DNA from: Halichondria panicea
Taxonomy: Eukaryota; Porifera; Demospongiae; Suberitida; Halichondriidae
Direction of reading: 5' to 3'
Assembly (NCBI RefSeq): GCF_963675165.1
Contig: NC_087381.1
Coordinates: 62,001-126,000 of the forward strand
DNA length: 64,000 bases
Every line of letters starts with the position of its first letter. The first letter of the stretch is position 1. The notes beneath the pieces are model-generated. The model made no database searches, had not been told where the DNA came from, and saw nothing but the letters and a program-made list of their open reading frames with translations. Below are positions 13,587 through 26,000 of the stretch, piece after piece. Both the position numbers and the translations under genes were made by a program.

Positions 13587-16500
13587 TTATTGTTGGGCCA
13601 TCTTGCGAATCATGAAGTTCAAAATGCCACCATTCTTGTAATAGCCAAGTTCCACGTCCGTGTCAAAGCGTGCCTTCACAGTGAAGCTCTTGTCCAAGTC
13701 CACCTGTGTGTGGGTGTGTGGTCAGTGGGTGTGGTCAGTGTACACACTGTAAGCGATCCACAACAACAACATCACTGACACAATGCTAACAAGTGGAATA
13801 ATGAATACCTGAATAAGACTATTATTAATACACACCTGAACAGTGAGGTCTTGCCCTGGCTTCAAGTCCTGGGGCAGATTGATGGTGTAGACCTCCCTGC
13901 CAGTCAGCCCCAGAGTGGCTGCACTCTCACCAGGCTTGTATTGTAGAGGCAGGATACCCATACCTACCAGGTTGGACCGGTGGATCCGCTCATAGCTTTC
14001 AGCTACCACAGCACGAATACCCTGCAGTAGAGAGAGGGATTAGTATCATGATCCAGGGCTCTATATAGACCCACTACATTGGCCCAATCTCTACTAGACC
14101 AGCTACACTGGGCCTGTACCATGATCCAGGGCCCCTTGGCTGCCCAATCTCTACTAGACCCACTACATTCAGCCTGTACCATGATCCAGGGCCCTTTGGC
14201 TGCCCAATCTCTACTAGACCCACTACACTCAGCCTGTACCATGATCCAGGGCCCCTTGGCTGCCCAATCTCTACTGGATCCACTGCCATAGTCCTTGCCT
14301 GCCAGTACTATCAGTTGAGTGCCCTCATCACGATACCTCTGGGCTGCATCATACACGTCCATGGTATCTCCTGTAGGGGGTGTGGTTAGTGATAAGCCAC
14401 ACCCATTTAACGCTAACCTGAGGGTATGTGTATTGTCTTGGGACCGGCTTTGGCCATGAATTTGTTGACGAGGCGAATATTAGCAAATGTGCCTCTTACC
14501 ATCACGTCATCGTTGCCACGGCGGCTACCATAGCTGTTGAACTCTCTAGGGGTCAATCTAGGGGAACACACAAGTTTAAAGGTCACCACAAAGGTCAAAT
14601 GCTCACCCCCTGGCCCCGAGATAACGAGCAGCTGGACTGTTTCGTGAGATGGACCCGGCCGGACTAATATGATCAGTAGTCACAGAATCTCCAAGGTTAA
14701 GTAGGACACGCCCACTAGCCACGCCCACCATAGGGGGAGGAGTCATCTCCATGTCAGCAAAGAATGGTGGTGGCTTGATATAGGTTGACTTGTGGTCCCA
14801 AGGATAGAGTAGGGAGGAGGGAGCCTCGAGACTGTTCCAGCGTGCATTGCCTACAATTCAGAACTTGTATCTAAGCACACCATTGGAAAGGTAATTCTGA
14901 GAGCTATCAATTAGTTTTGACAATCCTAAGTCAAAGATAGATAGATAGCTGCAAGTATTTACACACACTTACCTGTGGTGATCTTTGCATAGGTTTCTTT
15001 GAACATGACAGGCAACACGAACTCTCTCTCCACTTGTTGTATCTCCACTCGTGATGGCCAAATATCTCTCAAATACACTGCAGTCCCTGACTCATCCGTG
15101 CCTGTGAGGGGCCTCCCTTAATTAGTATAACTAATTATAATTATAGATGAAGTACTGCTGTATAGCAGGTAATTCTGACAATTATTAGCAAAGGTTTTTC
15201 ACTCATAAAAATATTCTAGTAATACGCTATAATAATATTATATTTCTTACCCAATGGTTCCGTCTCAAAGTCGATACTGACAGTGCCAGCGATGGCGTAA
15301 GCTATACACAGAAGAGGAGAGGCAAGGTAGTTAGCACGTGTGTGAGGGTTGATGCGTCCCTCAAAGTTCCTGTTGCCTGACAACACTCCCACGGCAACCA
15401 GATCACCTCCTTCAATCGCCGTGACAACAGGTTCCGGGAGGGGACCACTGTTTCCGATACACGTCATACATCCGTAGCCCACAAGACTGAATCTGATTGG
15501 TCAATATAACACACACATTATTAGGGCAGTGTGCAACTTTCAGTCCAATTTTCACTGGAGTATTATTAGTGGATATTGTGCACAATTTTTACACACACCC
15601 ACTCCACTCCACACTCCCACACACACCCGCCCACTCACCCTAGTTGCTCCAGGAAGGGCACGACTCCACTCTCCCTCAGATAGTAAGTGACTACGCCACT
15701 CCCGGGACTGAGACTGGTCTTGATGTAGGGAGCCACACTTAGTCCACGCTTCACAGCGTTACGAGCTAATAGCCCCGCCCCCAACATGACGGAGGGGTTG
15801 GACGTGTTCGTACAACTAGTGATGGCCGAGATCACAACAGAACCTGTACCAAGGGAGGGGGCAAAGGTCAAACAGTGTACAAAGGTCAATTAGTGGGTAC
15901 ACCGTGTGTGAGGTTGTAGTCGTGTCCCTCGTAGGAGAAGGGTACAGAGTTCGCCTGCTTGGGTGGAGGGATGGCGAACCCTTTGAACCCAACCTAGTAG
16001 TATCAAGAGTGAGTGGGTGTACACATGCAGCACAGTACGTACCTTGTTGTCAAGGCAACACTGGAAGTCTTGCTTCATCTCGCTCACACTCACGCGATCG
16101 TGGGGTCTCTTGGGTCCGGATAATGACGGGACCACACCCCCTAGATCAAGCTCCACACACTCAGAGAAGGCAGGGTCAGTGGAGGGGTCAGTGTAATCAC
16201 GGAACAAACCAGCAGCACGCAAGTACGCCTCTATGTACCCTATCTTGACCTCATCACGTGCTGGGGGGAGGGGCAACACTATCACATGACACTGAGTCCA
16301 TACATGTACATCAGTGATTGCAATAGAATCATTTTTGTGTTCAATCCAAGCATGTAGTGACGTCACAGGACTTACCAGTTTGTCGTAGATACTTGAGGCT
16401 CATGAGGTCCACAGGGAAGTATCCCACAGTGGCACCATACTCTGGACACATGTTACTGATGGTAGCTCGGTCTGCTATGGATAACTGAGCCACTCCAGGT

Positions 16501-17991
16501 CCGTAGAACTCTACGAATTTACCGACCACACCCACTTGACGAAGGTGCTGTGAGGCAGAGCTAGGAGAGTGGATCACATGACAGTCACATGACATACCTT
16601 TGTAATAGTGAGGACAACGTCAGTAGAGGTGGCTAAAGGGTTAATGACCCCCACCAGTTTGTACCCCACGACCTTTGGTAGGACCATGGATATGGCCTGT
16701 CCCAACATAACAGCTTCTGCTTCTATTCCACCGACACCTACTGAGGTCAGTTATAGCCATTACAACAGAGCAATGGAAGAGGGCACAAGCAACCAGTGAT
16801 CTAAACACATCATTAGACAGAGAGCTACAAGATGCATCAATGAAAGCATTATACAGTGTGTGTGTGCTCACCCCATCCCACTATGCCCAGTCCATTGATC
16901 ATGGTGGTGTGAGAGTCTGTTCCCACTACACTGTCAGGATACAAGAGGCCCTCGTCATTGAACACCACTCTCCCTAGGAACTCTAGGTTCACCTGACGAG
17001 TGTGTGGTGTGTGTGCGTGGGTGTGTGCGTGGGTGTATATTCCCTCACCTGATGCACTATCCCCGACCCTGGTGGCACGATGAGCATGTTCTCAAAAGCA
17101 TTGGCCCCCCATTTCAGGAACTGGAATCGTTCTTTGTTTCGCTGAAACTCCAATTCCTGGTTCTTCTCCAGAGCATCGTTGCTATATAAAAACAGACCAA
17201 TCAGAATACAGCATTAGACACAGTTAGCAACCCAAAATAACATTATAAAATAAAAAGCTGAATTAATTGACCTGTACACTGTAGCTAGTGGTTGGCTTGT
17301 GTTGTCTCTAATAAGATTTGCATTAATTTTCAAGTGAGTTGAACTACGTTGAAGCAACAACTTCCTAATACAGTGAGCACACAGGAAACCAACAGATACC
17401 CTCCAACAACCAGGGCTCACCTCCTAAACACGTCCACCTGCACAGAGTGATCTATCACAAGGTCAACTGGAGCAACGGGATTAATCTTGGCAGGGTTACC
17501 CCCTAACCTCTTGACTGCATCACGCATGGCAGCAAAGTCCACCACAGCGGGGACACCCCTGCAATTATGGGGATTGATTAATTAATTAGTCTGTACAACA
17601 GTGTACACGTACGTGAAGTCTTGTAGTATGACTCTGGCTGGTCTGAAGGGGATCTCTACGCCTTGACTCTCTTCCCAGTTGATGATGTTGTCCACATCTC
17701 CCGTGGTTACCTGGAAACCATCGCAGCTACGCACGGCTGACTCTAAGAGCACACGCACAGAATAGGGTAGACGCTCTGTGTGGTGTGTGTGGTGTGTGCA
17801 TGCGTGGGTGGAGGGGGTGGTGGTGTACTCACTGTACTTGTCCGTGTTGAGAGACTGGATATCATAGTACTGATATAACTCTCCTCCCACCTTGAGCTCA
17901 CGCAACAGACCAGTGTAGGAGTTACCTGCAGGCAGAGTGTATGTGTGTGTGTGTGTACTCGCTATACTGGTCTCCACTTACTGGTAGCCAT
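13587..17991 (-). CDS. ACO1: Cytosolic aconitase / iron regulatory protein 1
   Basis: At least 15 minus-strand exons from the ATG at 17989-17991 to the TAA at 13587-13589 encode a full-length aconitase of roughly 890 residues, the IRP1 length. Signatures are the [4Fe-4S] ligands in [12 protein letters not shown] and [16 protein letters not shown], the dehydratase motif [35 protein letters not shown] with the paired Arg of IRP1, [17 protein letters not shown], and the swivel-domain loop [13 protein letters not shown]. The residue pattern follows cytosolic IRP1 rather than mitochondrial ACO2. It should isomerise citrate to isocitrate when iron-loaded; binding of iron-responsive RNA hairpins is possible but unproven outside bilaterians. 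The exon ending at 14240 is followed by in-frame tandem copies of its own 3' end (see repeat and findings). Confidence 0.95.
14060..14280 (-). repeat. 60-bp tandem repeats derived from an IRP1 exon-intron boundary
   Basis: Starting in the exon that encodes [14 protein letters not shown], a 60-bp unit is repeated through the following intron, with a fourth degenerate copy. Each intact unit again encodes [13 protein letters not shown] and ends ATCATG|GTACAG, giving equivalent donor sites at 14240, 14180 and 14120 on the minus strand. Units are exactly 20 codons with no stop. The next exon starts [14 protein letters not shown], so donor 14240 restores the normal aconitase length. Confidence 0.9.
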
Positions 17992-18318
17992 GTTGAGGCA
18001 CGATCAGGAGAGCTTGCTTAGCGCTTGTTCTAGTTCTGTGGCTTTTGATGGAAGATTGGTTAGTAAGATGACCTTTGACCTTTCACGTGACACATAATTA
18101 TACGGAAATTCATGGTAACCGTAATCTTCAAGTATACACATTAATTTCCTGTTTACTCCGGTTATTCTACATGACACGAGCTGCTAACAAGCCACGCCTC
18201 TTTAAAGGGGAGGGGCTTGTTAGACTCCATGCAGCAGTGCAGTATAAGAATAGTTTATGCAGAACGAACTGAATTTCTAGTTCTATCTAAGACGCAGCTT
18301 TGGCAGATGCAGTATAAG
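17992..18318. promoter_or_regulatory. Divergent promoter region, ACO1 / small secreted protein
   Basis: About 330 bp between opposite start codons. No exon or clear regulatory motif was recognised. Confidence 0.35.
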
Positions 18319-18795
18319 ATGGATGCAGTGTGGTTGGGCTGTCTAGTAGGACTGGCTCTGTGTGCCCTGAGCTCTGGTAGTCTGCAAGGACCTCCTCTAC
18401 ATGGTAAGACATGATAATTCTTGCTCATATTCAGTGAAAGACTTGCAGCATTTGTAGCTAACAAATAAGCAATGCAGTAGTAATGCATGCACAGAGCTAG
18501 AGCTAGAGAGAGACAGTTGTAGGGCACAGCCCTTATCTGATTGCAGTGGCAAGGGGTAAGGCAAGGTGCAGACATGTTGTCTGTGCTATGATAACAGTAC
18601 ACATGTTCATGTGCTGAGGATTGGTATGCACTCGGTGTAATCAGAGTAGAGGTCCCACACGCTATAATAGTTGTGACACATTGCACTATATGCTTGATAT
18701 GGTATTTGCATTTTCAGTAGGATGGTTGCTCATGCTCAACAATACTTCCTAATTAGCTTAATTGGGAAAGTCCTCTTATCTGCATGACTCACACG

Positions 18796-18828
<33 letters not shown>

Positions 18829-19174
18829 ACACACAGATCTTCAGGAGCATCAGGATGACCTAGTACCAGTGGAAGTGGACCAACCCGCTGCTATGATCAC
18901 AGACATTAAAACAGCAGCTGATACAAATCATCCCGAATCAACTGCTGACAAGAGTGACACAACCAAACGAACCAACCTCTCAAAGCAAGATACCAAATCA
19001 TCCGTTCCCCTTGGCAACAAGTTAGGGTACAAGAAGAGAGCCTGGCGGGTGGTCAAGCAACAGCCGGTGAGACTGACAGCGGAGCAGAAACGTGAACAGT
19101 TAGAATCAAAGAAATTACTGACACCAGATGAGAAGTTGCTGGAGGAATGGTTCTCCCAAGACGCCCTCAGATGA
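18319..19174 (+). CDS. Small predicted secreted protein, unknown family
   Basis: Two exons (18319-18403, 18837-19174) join in frame to 140 codons. The N-terminus, MDAVWLGCLVGLALCALSSG, is a good signal peptide. The mature part is hydrophilic, rich in Asp, Thr and Lys, and ends in a charged helix (LTAEQKREQLESKKLLTPDE). There is no cysteine in the mature part, no second membrane segment and no recognisable domain. An in-frame ATG at 18307 would add four residues. I do not recognise the family; propeptide or extracellular-matrix roles are open guesses. Confidence 0.6.
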
Positions 19175-19797
19175 TGAACTGATAGCTAGGTTAGTGTGTG
19201 CAGCAGTACATGACAAGAATGTATTGACACCCTCTGTCAGTGTGTCCATTGTTTGTGTTTCAATTCTCATATAATATTTCCTCTTTGCGTATATTAAAAG
19301 ATGGATGATGAATCATGGCATGTTGAAACGTACGCTATACTCCCACAACTATTCAGAGTGATGCTTCTATTATACTATATACTACCGTATTACTTATGGG
19401 TGAAAAACCTAATTTGCGAATCAGCAGAAAGTTGACCCTTTGTGATCTAACTATTGCGTTCTGACAAATTGTGTGTATTTACTAGTAATAATTTTGTTGT
19501 TGCAATTGATCACCCTCGCAAAGTTCGCAAATGTTTGATGCTTGCAAAACATTCTAGTAGTACGGTATAGTGGAGGCATGCCAGGTGTAAATGAATTAAG
19601 TGAAGTTCTAAAATAAATTGTTTATTCTTGTGTCAAATTCGTACACAATGATGAATCATGGCATGTTGAAACGTGTGCTAATATATACTCCCACAGCTAT
19701 TCAGAGTGATGCTTCTATATACTCTACAACTATGGTGGAGGCATGCTAGTTACTCTACAACTATGGTGGAGGCATGCAGGTGTAAATGATCGAATTA
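19175..19797. other. AT-rich convergent intergenic region with internal duplication
   Basis: No gene is seen. A segment starting GATGAATCATGGCATGTTGA at about 19309 recurs at about 19652, followed in both by CTCCCAC(A/A)(A/G)CTATTCAGAGTGATGC-like sequence. Between them lies a small element with inverted ends TACCGTATTACT / AGTAGTACGGTA at about 19383-19569. Polyadenylation signals on both strands are close together near 19612-19626. Confidence 0.6.
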
Positions 19798-19970
19798 TAA
19801 ATTAAGTTCTAAAATAAATTGTCCATTGAGGAACTGACTGATATTACGAATGAAACTCCCTTCCATTTCACACGCTATATTAGACGGGTCAACTTGCACA
19901 ATCTCACACTTGGCTATATACACAGCTCCCCCTCCATATATTGACATGACTCAAGTTCTTCAAGACACTT
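19798..19970 (-). other. Possible additional 3' coding exon of the RhoGEF-MORN gene
   Basis: An open minus-strand stretch of about 50 codons (YIAKCEIVQVDPSNIACEME, then an Asn/Phe-rich end and a TAA at about 19798) looks more protein-like than its surroundings. It has no clear acceptor, and the upstream exon already reaches a stop, so it may be chance or an alternative terminal exon. Confidence 0.2.
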
Positions 19971-20046
19971 CATATTGATACCAGAGATTGACACACGCAC
20001 ACAATATCTTAACAACGTACACACACACACACACAAAAAGCAGCGG

Positions 20047-23000
20047 CTACACATCACTCCTGTTTAAAAATGGTAGTTCTATGGCAGTCATTCTCTCAGG
20101 GTCTGAATGCAACTGCCCAGTCTTCCAAAACTGCAGCAGAAAGACAACAACACCAATCATCTTGGGCAATCAAAATAATTGAAAAAAATGCAATTTTTAT
20201 ATTGTGATGTAGTTGGTGACATCTCATATTGACCACACCCACCTGCTCGTCAACGGCTCCGAAAATCATTCTTCTGACGCCACGTCCATTTTTCCTGTTC
20301 CGCTCCCAAGTGCCCTCAAAGATGGTGCCCACAAGAGTACGCTCTTCCCCATAGCCAGTCTTGGTGTCTGCCTTCCATGCTCCCTTGTATTGTCCATACT
20401 GACTCTGCTCATCGCCACGCCCCTCTCTCATACCCGCCACCCAGTCACCTGACATGAGGGGGCGTATATCATGTGACATATAGACTAGTATGTATATACA
20501 CTACCTTTTCACCTCATTTTAATAGCAAAAAGCAGAAATGGCTAATACTTCATATAATGCTATACCCCAGTGTGTGTGAATGAGGTGTTGGTTGCACTTC
20601 CAATAGTAATCAACAACTTGAAATCCACTGCACAAAAACTGCTGGCATTTACACAAACAAACCACATAATGAACTCATTGTAAGTATGAGTGAACACTGA
20701 AAGTTATGAAGCTCCACAACTGCTAATACTATAAACAAGTTTACCCAGAGGAGGAGGTGGACACCATCACGTGCACCACTTTTTTTGCTGAGCTGGCACA
20801 AAATTGACAATGAGTTTTATGTAAACTTCTAGCTAAACTTCTAGCTGATGTTGCACGGTCATTAGAGACTGAAGGCATACTTTATGTCTTCTTTTGATAT
20901 AAAACTTTCATTAACCAACCCGATCCCCTCTATTCTGACTAGTTATCAGTGCATGCAGTGTTTACTACATTCTTGCCAGCCAGTAGTACAGTGCAAGCTA
21001 CATACAGCACTGTTGAACTATACTCTACCCTATAGTCTAGCTAATCTTGGTCCAGCCAATCAACAGACACAGCTAGTCAGGTGTTATAAGCTCAGCAAAG
21101 CGAGAGTAGCCATAACCTTTTTTTACAATTGTTGGGTATCTATGGTAACGTGAGCAGAGATCTTAGGAATGTCACAGGATGGATGACACACGGCCAACCT
21201 CCTCTGAAGTTTACCAGTTCAAGCATAGTACACAGAGAGAGAGAGGGTTGATTACCTGTGTAGTTGTACTTGCTCACGGGAATGGACAATGTTCCTTTGC
21301 CATGTGGTTTGTCAATAGCCCACTGACCTCTGTACACTGAGCCATCTGCCATGACATATTCCCCTTGTCCATGTCTGAGCCCGTACTGCCAGTCTCCAGT
21401 GTAGCTACTCTTGTCTTCAAACACACAAGACCCGTAACCATGGTGCTGTGTGGACGCAATCATAACACTATGATTATAGCGGGTATATTGCGAGGATATA
21501 AAATATTACGGTTTTCGCTGATTATATCGCGAAAATTAATTAACCACAAGTTAAACTACACACAGTCAGTCACTAGGTAGTACAAGCAGTGCAACCAACG
21601 TACTAGTCCGTTGAGCCAAGAGCCGTGATACTTGGCGTCCTTGCTGTACTCCATCAGCCCTTCCCCCTGGATCAGATCATAGTAGAACTGGCCATCATAG
21701 GAACGCCCGTCGGAGAATGTTAGCTTCCCTTTGATGTGACGCTGTGAGGGAGTGTGTGTGTGGGCGTGTGTTGGTTTTAAAATTGGATAATCCTACCTCA
21801 AGTTACGGGCTCTCAAAGATATCTACCATGAAATAATGCAAGGCTATCATTACAGCCTAAAGTTGCTTTTAATGATAACGATATGAATATGTAATTGTGG
21901 TTTGCTGTTTGGCAATTCTCTGTACAGCGTACGGGAGTGAGCTAACTAAACCACGCCCCTAAACCACACCCTCCTAACCTTGTTATTCTCCCACTGTCCG
22001 TCATAGACATCATTATTAGGGTAAGTCTGCCGTCCCTTGCCGTGACGAAGGTCCTGTTCCCATGAGCCCTCATACACACCCGTAGTACGTGACGTCAGCT
22101 TCCCGTTACCATGACGCTGGAGAGGGGAGTTATATAGGGACAGGGAAATCCCCTAAACCCACCATTCCATTTTTCCATCGTCCTTCGTAAGTGTCCTTAT
22201 TTTGAAAGGTCATGGTCCCTGTGCCGTGTATCTGGTTGCCATGGAAATCTCCTCGGTACAATTTACCAGTGGAAGTCCGCAGACGACCTTTGCCCTGTCG
22301 CTGTGGGGGTGTCACTATATAATCTGAGATCACATGACCTTACTTGAGAGTGTTTCCATTCACCGTTGTATTCGACACCATTCTGGCACTTGAGAACGCC
22401 CCTCCCCTCAATATGACCGACAGTGAAGTGTCCGTCAAATGTATCTCCATTGGCGTACAAGATCTTGCCCTGTGAGGGTGTTTGTGTGTGTATGTGTTGG
22501 CGTGTGTGTGTGCTTACATCGCCATTTCGGACGCCATCTTTCCAATAGCCACGATACACATCATTGGACACGAACTTGAGCTCCCCAAATCCATCTGAGT
22601 GTGTGGGTGGGAGTGTGTGTGTGTGATGTGTGAGGGTGTGTGTGTGTGGGCGTACTCTGCTTGTCCTCCGACCACCTCCCTCTGTACACATCTCCAGTGT
22701 TGTACGTGAACTCTCCCTCGCCACAACGTTCGTCATCCACCCAGTCGCCCTGGGCAACAACCAATCAGATAGCAGCATTCACATCGCATGACACTACTCA
22801 CCACATACAGAGTCTTGTTAGGCCACGTCATTGTGCCCTTCCCGTGACGCTATGTATATAATTATATATATAATTATGTATAATTATATAGTGACATTGA
22901 CCACACCCACCTTAGCGTCCACAAAGTCCCCAGCGTAGACTCTACCATTGGAGTATATGAAGTTAGCGAACCTCCCCTCACTACTGAAGGTATTGGAGGG

Positions 23001-26000
23001 GCTGATGCGATCCTTACCTAGCAGGTGATGATAGATGGTCTCTCTGAGTTTAGTCAACCAGAGTCGCTTCTCGTTGCGTGTCTGTGTGTATATGGTGTAG
23101 GGACGCTCGGGGGTGTACACTTCTATGGCATCCTCGTTGCCTAGGAAACGGTTCGGAATGAGGCGGGAATCACAAGACATGGAAATACATCAATTTCAAA
23201 AAGCTACTGTAGCAATTTACTTATGAAATCGGACAATCTAAACTCAGAAATTATTTGTCTAATGAAACAGTTTTCTACACGTAGCGCTACTATAAGCCAC
23301 ACCCACTATACTATAAGCCACACCCCTCTCACTTGTCTGGGGATCAAGGTCCTCCAAGTCCTCCACCCAGACTGCCTCAAGGTTCAACTGTAACTCCACC
23401 TTACTCTGTTTGGAGTCACCATGAGCAAACACTAGGAGGTCGTTGAATAAGATACACTGATATAACTTCTTGATGTTTTTTAGGTACACTTGTCCATCCT
23501 TCACGAGGCTACGTGAGGGGGAGTCCAGGTCCTGTGAGGGTGTGTGTGAGTAGTGTGTGTGTGGGCGGGGGTGAACGTACAGCAAGGCCGTGGACTTTAT
23601 TCTTGAGTGATGCAAGAGTTTTCTTAGTCTGAGCTTCTGATACTTGAGCATCGATATAGTGTGCTAGTTCATTCTGTGTGGGCGGAAAGTAAAGGTAGCC
23701 ATCACACATCACACACCCACACACCCACACACCATAGTCTCGAGAGCCTTGGAGAGGTTGCGGTAGTCAGGGTGATCTGCTGGTGTTCTCTTGAAAATAG
23801 TCTGCAGTTATATATCACATGACAGCATCACATGACATACGTACATTATCACGTGACATGTACAGTACATGTACTACACACAATCTCAAAAGGTACAAGT
23901 TGAAAATGGCTTTATCTATGTAAGCGTACACGTTACATTAGTTGCTAGGAGACCAGAACACACAGAATGATAAGGAATGATAACGAGTCCTTTGATCTTT
24001 AGTTACCTGGAGCAGTAGATTGTAGCGAGTGATCCTCTGGACTGGTGTGATGAGGTAGGCAGATAGCGTTAGCCCAGGCAACACTCGGCTGTTGGAGCAG
24101 CACATCTGTGAGGGGTGGAGTGGGCGTGTGTGAAGTGTGAGGGGTATTGAGCGGGCATATGTGAGGTGTGAGGGGGTGGAGTGGGCGTGTGTGGGGTACC
24201 TGAAGTTGTTGTTCAAAATCTTTCCTCTTTGTCTTTAGTTTGCTCACTAGAGCTTCTGCAGTGTCGAAGTTACTGCAGTAAATGGCGTACATGCTCTTGT
24301 GGGACTGTGTGAACTGTGGAGTGGGCGGTGAGAGGTAGTGGAGTGGGAGAAGGGGGAGGGCTTACCATGCCGATAAAGATGTCTCCCACACAGCTCTCGG
24401 GAGTCCATTCTTTGAGACGACTGTGTAGCAGAGCAATGAATCCTTTGTTGAATGCCAAGATGCTGTGAGGGTGTGTGGAGTGGGCCTATGTGTGAGTGGA
24501 GTGGGTGGGTGTGGCTTACTTGTCCAAGTTAGCAAAGATGTGACTAGTCTCGTCCCCCAGAAGTGGAGCGAGGTTGTCCTTAAACACCTGGAGACAATTA
24601 AAATAAAATTAATAATCATATTAATTTTTGGAACGGCCATAACTTCAGTTCTGGTGACCCGATTTCAATAATTTAATGATTTTCTGAAAGCTTAAAAGGA
24701 GCTCTTTCAGTTGGTATGTTCAAATCAAATATCATATTTGACCCATTTTTGACAAAATACCATGGGCTATAGCCCACGGTAATTTGCCGAAAATGAGAAA
24801 CTTGGTCATGTCGCAAATTTGTGAGTTGAACATGCCATTTAAAGAACTCCTTTTTAGCTTTCAGAAAATCAGAAAATCATAAATCGGACCATCGCAACAC
24901 AACACCAGTTATGGCCGTTCAAAGATGCTACACTAGACACGGACACGTACAGTATTTAATAAGTACCGAAATTCTGAACAGCAGTTATTTTATAGTACAA
25001 TGCCACGCCCCCTTACATCAACGAGGACCTCCAGACTGCGTACATACGTATACTCAGTCGTGTAGATCTCGTGAATGACATTGTTCCGAGCTCCCTCCTC
25101 AGGGAAGTCAGGAATACGTGGCGGCAGCTCTGAGGTGGAAGTGACGTGAGGCATGGCTCGAGAGCACGCTTGGATGAGCTCGTAGATCTGGTTAATTGGA
25201 GAGAGAAATATTGAAACAGTATCATACGTAGATTTGGTAATATTGGAGAGAAAATTTAATATGGAATAAGTAGCTTACGGAGGCGTCCTGGTATTTCTCG
25301 TCTGCCTGTCTGAGAGTTGACATGACGTCCTCGATATTGCTACCTCTGTTAGGGATGACCTGCACACACACACACACAAGATGGTGGACGAGAGAGTGGG
25401 GGGGGGGGGGCTAGTAATGGCAGGGTGTCATACAGGGGGGGGGGAAGGGGGATATCCCCCCCCCTTTTTTTGCTGACTGAGGGTCCATAGCTGGCAATTT
25501 TACATACTATAAGGGTATTGAAATAACAGTTGACCTTTTTTTTAGCAAAATTTTCTGGTTACTTTTCTTATTTCCCCCTCTACTTCAAACTCCTGTATGA
25601 CACCCTGAATGGTATACAAGTACGTACCTAATATTACAAGAAACCATACCTCAAAGGAAGCCTCTAGGTCTCGGCTACTCGCACTGGACACCTCACTGAG
25701 TGGGCGTGACTTTGTTGTGGAGCCCCGCCCACTACCTCTCAGGATAAGCCGGTCTACTGTGCTCATAGTGCCCATAGTGGAGGAGCGCTCCACTCCCTCC
25801 TCCAGCGAGTCCACAGAGGTCACACTCGGCAGTTGCCTAGCAGCCAGGTTCTCAGGACGACTCCTGGGAGGGGCATGGCAGGAAGTGGGTGTGGCTCTAG
25901 GACATTCTGAACACACATTACAGGCTCTCAACAATAACTACCAAAATGGCTGAATGGGAAAAAAACACAAGGCCTTTTTGCTGTGTTCAAATTGCTGGAT

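Noticed and set aside
15904-16248. Plus-strand open frame of 114 codons
   Set aside because: Antisense to two aconitase exons; no family features.
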